DNA from: CAYXXZ01 sp964469165
GTDB taxonomy: Bacteria > Pseudomonadota > Gammaproteobacteria > Pseudomonadales > Porticoccaceae
Reading direction: 5' to 3'
Assembly (NCBI GenBank): GCA_964469165.1
Contig: CAYXXZ010000015.1
Span: forward strand, 1-40,298
DNA length: 40,298 bases
The position numbers were made by a program, and so were the translations under genes. This document shows, piece by piece, positions 7,200-14,197 of the stretch. The notes below the pieces were generated by a model that had not been told where the DNA came from, searched no databases, and was given only the letters and a program-made list of their open reading frames with translations. Position 1 is the first letter of the stretch. Every line of letters begins with the position of its first letter.

Positions 7200-7988
7200 C
7201 TACAAATCCAGACTCAGCGCCGGTCGGATGGTGATTTCCTCCAGATTCAGCTCGACGGGTTGTTCAAGCACGTAGCGCACCATTTCCGCGACCCGCTCGG
7301 GGTCGCCCATCAGCTTGCGGCCATTGGGGCCATTGGGGTCGATGTCGAGAGTGGCCATGTTGGCCTGCAGTCGTGCCACCGAGCCGGCGTCGAAACCGCG
7401 CGACAGGCTGGTGGCAAAACCACCGGGCACGATGGTGGTAATGCGAATGTCGTCGCCTTCCAGCTCTTTTCTGAGGGTGCGGCCGAGATGGCTGAGCGCA
7501 GCCTTCGATACCCCGTAGGCACCATAGCGGTCATCCCGTCCCGCGATGGAGCTGACGTTGATCAGATGGCCCGCTCTGCCGTGGCGGCGCATGGCCTGCA
7601 CGGCGGCGCGACAGCCCTCCATGGGCGTCATCAGATTGATGGCGAACATCTCGTGCCAACGCGCCGGATCGGCGTCCACCACCGGCTCCGGATACATGAC
7701 GCCGGCATTGTTGATCAACGCGAAAAGATACGGATGTCGCTGTGAAACGTCCGCCACGAGTTCTGCCAAAGCACCGGCCTCCGCCAGATCCAGGGCCACG
7801 CAGTGTCCAGCGGGGCCACCGGCTTGCGCGATGGCCTGGGCGGTGATGTGCAACTGCTCGCTCGAGCGGCCCACCAGCCATAGCTCCATGCCCGCCTTGC
7901 CGAGGGCGATGGCAGTGGCGCGACCGATACCGCTCGATGCGCCGGTGACGATAGCGGCCCTGCCGCTGAATGGAACTGAAGATGACAT
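7200..7988 (-). CDS. SDR family oxidoreductase 1
   Basis: A 262-aa classical short-chain dehydrogenase that should interconvert an alcohol and a ketone. Motifs: TGASSGIG (residues 15-22), NNAG (93-96), the catalytic Ser near residue 146 in NVSSIAG, and YGVSK with Tyr158 and Lys162. Arg41 after the second strand (LVGRSS) favours NADP(H). The post-catalytic IVPGGFATSL is the usual PG segment. It lies downstream of a second SDR on the same strand but is separated from it by a REP element, so it may be transcribed on its own. The substrate is unknown. Confidence 0.93.
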   Translation of the reverse strand: MSSSVPFSGRAAIVTGASSGIGRATAIALGKAGMELWLVGRSSEQLHITAQAIAQAGGPAGHCVALDLAEAGALAELVADVSQRHPYLFALINNAGVMYPEPVVDADPARWHEMFAINLMTPMEGCRAAVQAMRRHGRAGHLINVSSIAGRDDRYGAYGVSKAALSHLGRTLRKELEGDDIRITTIVPGGFATSLSRGFDAGSVARLQANMATLDIDPNGPNGRKLMGDPERVAEMVRYVLEQPVELNLEEITIRPALSLDL

Positions 7989-8007
7989 GCCGTATTCCCG
8001 TCGATTG

Positions 8008-8091
8008 TAGGTTGGGCTAAGGAACGAAGCCCAACACCTGTGAGATGCCTTTACCCCGCAACTGTTGGGCTTCGTTCCTCAGTCCAACCTG
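8008..8091. repeat. REP-type inverted repeat, GTAGGTTGGGCT family, second copy
   Basis: Arms at 8008-8036 and 8063-8091 are complementary with three changes and match the element at 927-1020. It separates the two SDR genes. Confidence 0.8.
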
Positions 8092-8106
8092 CGGATGAAT
8101 TGGTGT

Positions 8107-8874
8107 TCAGACGAGGCTGGCGGCCCCGTCCACAAAGAGTTCGGCGCCGGACATGTAGCGTGAGTCGTCCGACGCGAGAAACGCCACGACATCGGCGATG
8201 TCCGGTGGCTCTCCCATGCGGCCCATGGGGATGGCGGCCACCAGCTTGTCGATGATCGGCAGCACGACGGCGGGGTTGTCGCCGCCCATGGTCATGTCCG
8301 TGCGAGTGGCGCCAGGGTGTACCGAGTTGACGCGGATGTTGTAGCCCTGTTCGCCGAAATTGATCGCCGCGGCCTTGCTGAGGTAGGCCAACGCCGCTTT
8401 GCTGGTGCCGTAGATGGCGGTTTCCGCCACCATCTTGCGGGTAGAGTTGGAAGAGATATTGATGATGGAGCCGCCGCCGCGCGCCTTCATGGCGGGCAGC
8501 ACCGCCTGCATGCCGAGAAAAGGGCCGATCAGGTTGACGTCGAGAACCTGGCGAAACTGGCTGGCGTCGGCTTTTTCGAGAGTGACGGCGAAATTGATTC
8601 CCGCATTGTTGACCAGGCAATCGATGGCGCCGAAGGTCTCCTCGGCGAACGCGATGAGCTGCTGCCAGCTCTTTTCGTCGCTGGCGTCATGGTGCCGGAA
8701 CGCCGCCCGATAGCCTTTTTCGGCGAGCGCCTGCGCGGTCTGCCCGCCCGCGTCGTCGAGAATGTCGCCGATGATGACTGCCGCGCCCCTGGCGCAAAGG
8801 GCCGCCGCGCAGGCCGCGCCGATACCGCGCGCGCCGCCGGTGACGATCGCCACCTTGTCTTTCAATGCAGGCAT
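8107..8874 (-). CDS. SDR family oxidoreductase 2
   Basis: A 255-aa classical SDR resembling 3-alpha/20-beta-hydroxysteroid dehydrogenase and cyclopentanol dehydrogenase-type enzymes. Motifs: TGGARGIG (12-19), NNAG (89-92), Ser near 142 in NISSNS, YGTSK with Tyr155 and Lys159, and VHPGATRTDM after the active site. Asp37 at the end of the second strand points to NAD(H). AGGAG lies about 9 nt before the ATG. The gene follows the crotonase gene with a 79-nt gap on the same strand, so the two are probably co-transcribed. The exact alcohol or ketone is not determined by sequence. Confidence 0.94.
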   Translation of the reverse strand: MPALKDKVAIVTGGARGIGAACAAALCARGAAVIIGDILDDAGGQTAQALAEKGYRAAFRHHDASDEKSWQQLIAFAEETFGAIDCLVNNAGINFAVTLEKADASQFRQVLDVNLIGPFLGMQAVLPAMKARGGGSIINISSNSTRKMVAETAIYGTSKAALAYLSKAAAINFGEQGYNIRVNSVHPGATRTDMTMGGDNPAVVLPIIDKLVAAIPMGRMGEPPDIADVVAFLASDDSRYMSGAELFVDGAASLV

Positions 8875-8953
8875 GAATGGTGCTCCTTATCGTTGTTGTA
8901 AAAAAGGTAGGAAGGTGAGGTGGAAAAGCTTCCCGCATCTCCCCTTTTTCGTA

Positions 8954-9739
8954 CTATTTCCCCTGCCATCGCGGCGCGCGTTTTTCCGCAAAGGCGCGCC
9001 GGCCCTCGACGGCGTCTTCGCTTTCCAGCAGTTGTTTGGCCAAGGGATAGTTGCTCAGGTCGAGGCTGTCCGCGAGGCGCGCCAGCTCGACGCTGCGGTA
9101 GGCAACCTGACGGCTGCAACTGATCGCCAGGGGAGCGCAGGCGGCGATGTCTCTTGCCCATGCGCGCGCTGTTGACATCAGTTCGTCATCGGGCACCACC
9201 TGGCTGACAAAGCCCAGCGCTTGAGCTTCCCGGGCATCTACCGTGCGGCCTGTAAGAATGATGCCCAGGGCGCGCTGGAGGCCGATGGTTCTGCTCAGAC
9301 GCTGGATGCCGCCGCCAAGAGCAGCGAGGCCCACCTTGGCTTCGGGCAGGGCAAAACGGGCCGAGTCGGCGGCGATGATGAGGTCGCAGGCGAGCGCGGT
9401 TTCGAAGCCGCCGCCGAAGGCGATGCCGTTGACGGCGGCAATGATGGGAAGTGGGTAGTAGCTTCGCAGGGTCAGACCGGCGAAGCCGCTCGGCCCCACG
9501 TCGATCTCGCCGTCATCGCAACTGTCCTTGAGGTCGTAACCAGCGCAGAACGCGCTGTCCGCGCCGGTGACAATGATTGCGCGCAGGCCGGGCGTCTGCG
9601 CAAGATCATCGAACACCCGCGCCAGTTCGTGGTGGGCGGCGGGGGGGAGGGCGTTCCTACGGGTACCCCGGCCCAGGGTTACCGTGGCGATGCTCTCTTC
9701 GATGATGGTGTGCGACCAGTCGCCTTGCCAACTCGTCAT
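8954..9739 (-). CDS. Enoyl-CoA hydratase/isomerase (crotonase) family protein
   Basis: A 261-aa crotonase-fold protein for hydration, isomerisation or C-C cleavage of a CoA thioester. The oxyanion-hole segments are FCAGYDL (residues 64-70) and GIAFGGGFE (105-113). Both acidic residues used by true hydratases are present: Glu113 in GGGFE and Glu133 in LPEAKVGL. The hydratase reaction is therefore possible, although ring-cleaving relatives share these motifs. The first gene of a pair with the NAD-type SDR downstream, which could oxidise the hydroxyacyl product. A 129-nt spacer with a GC-rich palindrome precedes it. Confidence 0.92.
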   Translation of the reverse strand: MTSWQGDWSHTIIEESIATVTLGRGTRRNALPPAAHHELARVFDDLAQTPGLRAIIVTGADSAFCAGYDLKDSCDDGEIDVGPSGFAGLTLRSYYPLPIIAAVNGIAFGGGFETALACDLIIAADSARFALPEAKVGLAALGGGIQRLSRTIGLQRALGIILTGRTVDAREAQALGFVSQVVPDDELMSTARAWARDIAACAPLAISCSRQVAYRSVELARLADSLDLSNYPLAKQLLESEDAVEGRRAFAEKRAPRWQGK

Positions 9740-9766
9740 GATGCCGACCCGTTATGTTTGTCGGTG

Positions 9767-9780
9767 CCGGAAATTTCCGG
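9767..9780. promoter_or_regulatory. 14-bp palindrome upstream of the crotonase gene
   Basis: CCGGAAATTTCCGG is a perfect palindrome 27 bp before the crotonase start codon, in a 129-bp spacer between that gene and the E2-core gene. It could be a regulator site; nothing else in the spacer is recognisable. Confidence 0.25.
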
Positions 9781-9868
9781 AGCCTTGCGACCCCGGCTGT
9801 CGCCTCCGCCAATGACGTCGTATCTGGACATTGCCTACTTCTCCCGTACCAAGGGCGTCACAGTGGCG

Positions 9869-10618
9869 CTACAGTTGCGTCGGATCGGCAAGCGCGTCGT
9901 CGAGGAACCGCAGGAAGCGTGCCGCATCCGCGCCGTTGATGACGCGGTGGTCGTAGCTCAGGGACAGCGGCAGCATCAGGCGCCAGCTGAGCTCATCGCC
10001 GTCGCGGCGCGGCGCCCACTGCGCCTTGGTGACGCCGAGAATGGCCACTTCGGGAGCGTTGATGATGGGCGTGAACGCGGTGCCGCCAATGCCGCCCAGG
10101 CTGCTGATGGTGAAGCAGCCGCCGCTCATCTCGGCCATGCTCAGACCTTTGCTGCGCGCTTTCTCCGAAATGGCGGCGATGTCCTCGGCGAGCTGTGTCG
10201 GGCTTTTGCTGTCGCAGTCGCGAATCACGGGTACCAGCAGCCCGGACGGCGTGTCCACGGCGATGCCGATGTTGAAATATTTTTTCAGCACCAGCTTCTT
10301 GCCGCTGGCGTCGAGAGAGGCATTGAAATGGGGAAAGGCCTTGAGCGCGGCGACCACGGCCTTTATCTGGAAAGCCAGTGGCGTGATGCGGATGCCGTGC
10401 TCGTTCTTGAGCTGTGCGCGGTGAGCTTCCAGTTGGGTGATATCCGCCAGGTCGTGATGGGTGACGTGGGGAATCGACAGCCAGTTGCGGTGCATGATGC
10501 CCGCCGTAACGTTTTGAATACCGCCGAGAGGCTTGATCTCCACGTCGCCGAATGTGGAAAAATCCGGTTCGGGCCAGGCGGGCAGTGAAGAGCCGATAGT
10601 GGGGTTCTTGTCAGTCAT
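9869..10618 (-). CDS. Stand-alone E2 (AceF-type) acyltransferase catalytic core
   Basis: A 249-aa protein equal to the C-terminal catalytic domain of pyruvate dehydrogenase E2. IPHVTHHDLADITQLEAH, KKYFNIGIAVDTPSGLLVPV, FTISSLGGIGGTAFTP and SYDHRVINGAD (His224, Asn228) are close to AceF. In E2 this domain moves acyl groups between dihydrolipoyl-lysine and CoA. Lipoyl domains and the peripheral-subunit-binding domain are absent, and no E1 or E3 gene is near. The start codon lies inside the end of the upstream phosphotransferase gene (8-bp overlap, ATGACTGA), so a longer N-terminus is unlikely; the frame is open upstream only as out-of-frame sequence of that gene. A role as a CoA acyltransferase with another carrier is inference. 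Confidence 0.93.
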   Translation of the reverse strand: MTDKNPTIGSSLPAWPEPDFSTFGDVEIKPLGGIQNVTAGIMHRNWLSIPHVTHHDLADITQLEAHRAQLKNEHGIRITPLAFQIKAVVAALKAFPHFNASLDASGKKLVLKKYFNIGIAVDTPSGLLVPVIRDCDSKSPTQLAEDIAAISEKARSKGLSMAEMSGGCFTISSLGGIGGTAFTPIINAPEVAILGVTKAQWAPRRDGDELSWRLMLPLSLSYDHRVINGADAARFLRFLDDALADPTQL

Positions 10619-12104
10619 GATCGGTCGCCATTTGTTCGATGAGATCCTGGGCGCTGCGAATGAAAAGGGGAAAATGCAGATAGGGCAGAACGGCGAGCTT
10701 GAGGTCGTCGGCCTTGCCGCTGGTGAAGCGGCTGGTGATGACGTTGGCGGCGCAGGCGTTGCGCACGAACGCCCACACCTGAAAGAAATGGATGGCTTTC
10801 TCATCGGCGGGTTTGCCGCCTGCCGCCACATAGAAATCCATGAACTGTCCCCAGTCCAGGGCGTTGCCGGTGGTGACCTTGATATAGCCCAGATCCTCCG
10901 CGGGATCGCCGACGTGAGCGAATTCCCAGTCGAGGATCACCGAGACCTCGTCCTTTTCCATGAGAATGTTGTGAAAGCCGATGTCGCCGTGCACCAGTAC
11001 GGCGCTGCCGTCGCGGTCGGGGATATGGTCGAACAGCCAGCTGTACAGCGCGACGATGGCGGGCGAGGGGGCGTGCACTTCGCCGCGCCAGTAATCGTAC
11101 CAGCCGCGCAGATAGCTTTCGGTGGCCTGCCGCTGTGTCATGTGCCAGTGACGGCGGCTGATCGACTCCGTGAGGTCGCCCAGCGTTTCCAGCGCCGGCA
11201 GGTTGTGCAGCGCCGCTGTGTGGCGGGCGAGCACGGCGGCGAGACCTTTCGGCACCTCGGTCTGACTGCCGAAGAAGTTGCCGGCCATGGTGCCCGGCGA
11301 GCGCCGCATCACAATGAAATCACCGCCGGGCAGCAGCGCGTGTTGGCGGTCCAGCCAGAGTACGTCGGGCGACAGAAAGCCGTGTTCATGCACCGCCTTG
11401 ATCACTTCGTATTCCTGGTGCACGTGGTGGCAGTCGTTGTCGAGCGCCGCGTTGTTGCCGATGTCGCGACGCATCACGAACTCGCCCTCGAGGGCCTTGC
11501 CGCGCGTGGAAAAAACGATGGTTTGTTTACCGAAGCCGCCTGACAGGGGTTTCAGTGACGTCACTTCGAGGTCGGGTTCGGAGAATCTGTCGCGCAGATA
11601 GGCGGCCAGCTTTTCAGGCGTGATGTCCTTGCTGTCGTCGGTGCTGCCGGTGCTCTCCTTGCCGAGCTGTTGCTGCAGGTCCGCGACTTCGAAGTCGACC
11701 AGTATCCTGCGCAGACGTGCCTTGTTTTTCTGCGTCAAGGCGCGATCCTGCAGAGCATCCGCGATTAGCGCCTCCAGTGCGGCGAGCGCGGTGCGCCAGG
11801 CTTCTTCCAGCGCCGCGAGGGTATCGCTGTCCGCCACCTGATGAACTATGTGACGGAGTCCTTCGAGGTCCGGGTGCTGCGGTTCAACGCCGCAATCGCC
11901 GAGATCTTCGATGACCTGCGCCAGCTGCTCGAACTGCTTTCTGATGCCCTGCGCACCCTGAGCCTCGCGTTCGGCGAGCAGGCGCAGTACGCAACCGATC
12001 GCCTGCGCCGGAGAACCGTCGGTGGCGCTGTCCGGCAGGGATGCGGCCAGCTGCGCAAAATGTTTGCCTAATACGCCCAGGATTCTGTCTGCCTGGATGA
12101 GCAT
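10611..12104 (-). CDS. APH-type phosphotransferase with N-terminal extension
   Basis: A 497-aa protein whose residues 160-497 match the aminoglycoside phosphotransferase/ACAD10-like kinase family: SGGFGKQTIVF as nucleotide loop, VHGDIGFHN (371-379) as catalytic loop and LDWEFAHVGDP (391-401) as metal-binding segment. Relatives near acyl-CoA dehydrogenases are thought to phosphorylate hydroxyacyl-CoA or similar hydroxylated intermediates so that they can be eliminated; that role here is inference. The first 150 residues are an extra helical domain (long stretches of Ala, Leu, Glu) not present in the usual 340-350 aa kinases. GAGGT lies 7 nt before the ATG. The gene ends inside the E2-core gene, giving tight coupling. 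Confidence 0.88.
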   Translation of the reverse strand: MLIQADRILGVLGKHFAQLAASLPDSATDGSPAQAIGCVLRLLAEREAQGAQGIRKQFEQLAQVIEDLGDCGVEPQHPDLEGLRHIVHQVADSDTLAALEEAWRTALAALEALIADALQDRALTQKNKARLRRILVDFEVADLQQQLGKESTGSTDDSKDITPEKLAAYLRDRFSEPDLEVTSLKPLSGGFGKQTIVFSTRGKALEGEFVMRRDIGNNAALDNDCHHVHQEYEVIKAVHEHGFLSPDVLWLDRQHALLPGGDFIVMRRSPGTMAGNFFGSQTEVPKGLAAVLARHTAALHNLPALETLGDLTESISRRHWHMTQRQATESYLRGWYDYWRGEVHAPSPAIVALYSWLFDHIPDRDGSAVLVHGDIGFHNILMEKDEVSVILDWEFAHVGDPAEDLGYIKVTTGNALDWGQFMDFYVAAGGKPADEKAIHFFQVWAFVRNACAANVITSRFTSGKADDLKLAVLPYLHFPLFIRSAQDLIEQMATDHD

Positions 12105-12146
12105 GGCGGTACCTCGTGATGGTTATTGTGAGAACAAAGGGAATTT

Positions 12147-12175
12147 AGTATACAAGCGTACAGTATATGTGTAAA
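12147..12175 (-). promoter_or_regulatory. Promoter of the phosphotransferase-E2 core pair
   Basis: On the minus strand TTTACA (12170-12175) and TATACT (12147-12152) are spaced by 17 bp, a good sigma-70 promoter about 40 bp before the phosphotransferase start. The spacer holds GTACGCTTG. The 7-mer AGCGTAC (plus strand, 12155-12161) also lies at the centre of the palindrome at 14102-14123, so the same regulator may bind here. Confidence 0.6.
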
Positions 12176-12210
12176 TCGGATTCATTGTGCCACCGGGTAT
12201 GGCGCCGCGC

Positions 12211-12864
12211 TCAGTGCAAGCCGCCGAGCAGCAGGCGCGTGGCGTAATCGGCGATATTGTCGGGACTGTCGAGCAGTTGCCGGGCCCCCGGCGCCATGAT
12301 GTAGACACCCTTGAGGTTGGCGAAACCGATACACAGTGCCAGCGTCGTGGCAAAGGCGGCATCGAGATTCGCGTTGGGCAGCAATTCGCCGAGCAGCGTC
12401 TTGAACCGGGTGGTGGGCTTGCTGAAATATTTTCTGATCAGGCCGTCGCCATTGACGGCGCGGGCATCCAGCAACTCTCGCTGCAATAACTGGCCGAAGG
12501 TTTCGTCGGCGGCGAGATTGGCGATGAACCAGGCAATCAGCCGCGACAGTTTTTTTTCCTTGCTGTCGTCGGCGGCAAAAAGATCGTCCGGCAATATCGA
12601 ATGTTTGGCGAAGGCGCGCTCGGTGACGGCGTTGTACAGTGCCTCCTTGCTGGGAAAATGATGGTACAGCGCACCGATGGTGACGCCGGTTTCCGCGGCC
12701 AGTTGCTTGGTGCTGACGCTGTCGTAGCCGTATTTTGCGAACAGGCGCTCGGCGCTGTCGAGAATATCCATGTCCGTGGTAACGCCACGGTGCCTTCTGC
12801 GCACCGTGGCCTTGGCCGTCGCGGGCGTCTCTGTGCGCGCGCTTGTCCGGGCGTTTTTCTTCAT
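12211..12864 (-). CDS. TetR family transcriptional regulator
   Basis: A 217-aa TetR-type repressor. The N-terminal DNA-binding domain reads ILDSAERLFAKYGYDSVSTK then QLAAETGVTIGALYHHFPSK (residues 34-73), preceded by a basic tail of about 30 residues rich in Arg, Lys and Thr. The C-terminal ligand domain is helical. Its ATG overlaps the P450 stop codon in the sequence ATGA (12861-12864), so it is translated with the P450. It is a likely local regulator of the island; the perfect palindrome upstream of the P450 gene is the best operator candidate, which would make it autoregulatory. The inducer is probably a pathway substrate or CoA ester. Confidence 0.93.
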   Translation of the reverse strand: MKKNARTSARTETPATAKATVRRRHRGVTTDMDILDSAERLFAKYGYDSVSTKQLAAETGVTIGALYHHFPSKEALYNAVTERAFAKHSILPDDLFAADDSKEKKLSRLIAWFIANLAADETFGQLLQRELLDARAVNGDGLIRKYFSKPTTRFKTLLGELLPNANLDAAFATTLALCIGFANLKGVYIMAPGARQLLDSPDNIADYATRLLLGGLH

Positions 12865-14057
12865 GGTGCCACGGGCCACGTCAGAGGCAGATAGCGCACG
12901 CTGTTGGCCTTGCCCGCAACGATGACCGGGGTTGTGCCTTCCTTGAGGCTGAAGTCGGGAATCCGCTTGAGCCATTCGCGCAGAAACACCCGCAGTTCGG
13001 TGCGCGCCAGGTTCACGCCCAGGCAGGTGTGTGGGCCGCGCCCGAACACCAGGCTCTTGCCTTCGGATCTGGAAAAATCCACCTTCATTGGATCGGTGTA
13101 GCGCGTTTCATCGAGCCCCGCGAAGGTGGTGGCCAGCAGCACACAGTCGCCGGCTTTCATTTGCACGCCGCGGAATTCCAGGTCCCGTGTCACCATGCGC
13201 GCCACGTTGGCGATGTGAAAACGGCGCATCAGCTCTTCCAGGCCGGTGTTGATCATGTCTGGATTTTCCGCCAACTGGCGGCGCTGCTCGGGATTGTTGG
13301 CAAGAAACATGGCGATGAAGCCGAGCATGCTGGCAACGGTGTCGAGGCCTGCGGCGATCAGCAGGGCGCCGAGGCCCATGACTTCCTCGTCGCTGAGCGG
13401 TCGCCCGCCCTCCACGGTGCCGGCCAGAGCGGCGCTGAAGATGTCCTCGCCGGGATTGGCGCGGCGCGCGGGAATGATCTTGGTGGCGAGATATTCGAAC
13501 ACTCTGCCGAAGGCCGCTTCCTGTGTGGCCGGGTCGCCGGAGCGCACGATGTCCTCGGAGATCCTGATCAGGTAGGGCGTGTCCTCCGTGGGCAGATCGA
13601 GCAGGCTCATCAGGATCATGATGGGCATCTTGAGAGTGAACTCGGCGACGAAATCGCATTCACCCTTGTCGTAAAAACCCTCGATCAGCGAGATGGTGAG
13701 ATTGCGGGAAACCTCTTCGAGGCGCTTGATGTTGGTCGGCGAAAAGAACGGCATCAACAGTTTGCGATAGTCGCGGTGAATGTCGCCGTCAGACTCCAGC
13801 AGGGGAATCACGATCGGATTTTTTGGCACCGTCTGGTGGTAATTGGAGAAATCCGTCGGGTTCGAAAAAATCGCCTCCAGATCGTCGTAGCGAGTCACCA
13901 CCCAGTGGCCACCATGGCGCGGCGAAAAGAAAATTTCGGGGCCTTCCTGAACCCTTTTGTAACTCTTGTAGATATCCAGCTCTGGACCTGGATGGAAATA
14001 ATCGAAGTCGCGCACCAGTTCCGCAGGAACGTGAGCGGGAGTCGCTGCCGCCGTCAT
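12861..14057 (-). CDS. Cytochrome P450, CYP101 (P450cam)-like
   Basis: A 398-aa soluble bacterial P450 monooxygenase. Heme ligand Cys345 lies in FGRGPHTCLG, the oxygen-binding I-helix is AAGLDT (235-240), and the K-helix Glu-x-x-Arg is in EELMRR (274-279). The N-terminus HVPAELVRDFDYFHPG and the segment GGHWVVTRYDDL resemble P450cam (HVPEHLVFDFD and GGHWIATR), and VTRDLEFRGVQMKAGD fits the same group. Relatives hydroxylate camphor, ionones and other terpenoids. No ferredoxin or ferredoxin reductase gene is adjacent, so electron partners must be encoded elsewhere. AGGTG lies 8 nt before the start. The gene overlaps tetR by 4 bp and diverges from the KstD-like gene. Confidence 0.96.
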   Translation of the reverse strand: MTAAATPAHVPAELVRDFDYFHPGPELDIYKSYKRVQEGPEIFFSPRHGGHWVVTRYDDLEAIFSNPTDFSNYHQTVPKNPIVIPLLESDGDIHRDYRKLLMPFFSPTNIKRLEEVSRNLTISLIEGFYDKGECDFVAEFTLKMPIMILMSLLDLPTEDTPYLIRISEDIVRSGDPATQEAAFGRVFEYLATKIIPARRANPGEDIFSAALAGTVEGGRPLSDEEVMGLGALLIAAGLDTVASMLGFIAMFLANNPEQRRQLAENPDMINTGLEELMRRFHIANVARMVTRDLEFRGVQMKAGDCVLLATTFAGLDETRYTDPMKVDFSRSEGKSLVFGRGPHTCLGVNLARTELRVFLREWLKRIPDFSLKEGTTPVIVAGKANSVRYLPLTWPVAP

Positions 14058-14101
14058 CGTGGATCACCTCATGGTTAGTGTTTGCATATCGAGTGCTACG
14101 T

Positions 14102-14123
14102 AAACATAGCGTACGCTATGTTT
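14102..14123. promoter_or_regulatory. Perfect 22-bp palindrome, candidate TetR operator
   Basis: The arm AAACATAGCGT is followed directly by its exact reverse complement, ACGCTATGTTT. It lies 45 bp before the P450 start codon and 75 bp before the KstD-like gene, in the divergent spacer. Size and symmetry are typical of TetR-family operators. Its centre AGCGTAC recurs in the promoter at 12147-12175. Confidence 0.65.
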
Positions 14124-14144
14124 TTGCGTAATGCAAATATGTCT

Positions 14145-14176
14145 GCTTGTATATAGTAACCCTGAGAACTAGTATG
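14145..14176 (+). promoter_or_regulatory. Shared 32-bp promoter element, copy 1
   Basis: A 32-bp stretch beginning GCTTGTATATAGTAACC and ending ACTAGTATG matches 16074-16105 at 27 of 32 positions. It sits 22 bp before the KstD-like start codon and includes a TATATA or TATAGT -10-like box, although no good -35 box is spaced from it, so activation may be needed. The 12-mer TAGTATGCCTGC at its end (14170-14181) is shared with the Old Yellow Enzyme promoter. Confidence 0.5.
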
Positions 14177-14197
14177 CCTGCTGCTAAATAAAGAGAA

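Noticed and set aside
9221..10588. Plus-strand frame of 455 codons across the crotonase and E2-core genes
   Set aside because: It overlaps two genes with clear catalytic motifs on the minus strand and shows none itself.
12861..14057. Assignment of the P450 as a confirmed camphor hydroxylase
   Set aside because: Similarity in the N-terminus and heme region supports the CYP101-like group only; no ferredoxin genes or pocket residues that would fix camphor as substrate.
12843..14078. Plus-strand frame opposite the P450 gene
   Set aside because: Antisense shadow; the P450 has all heme and helix signatures on the minus strand.
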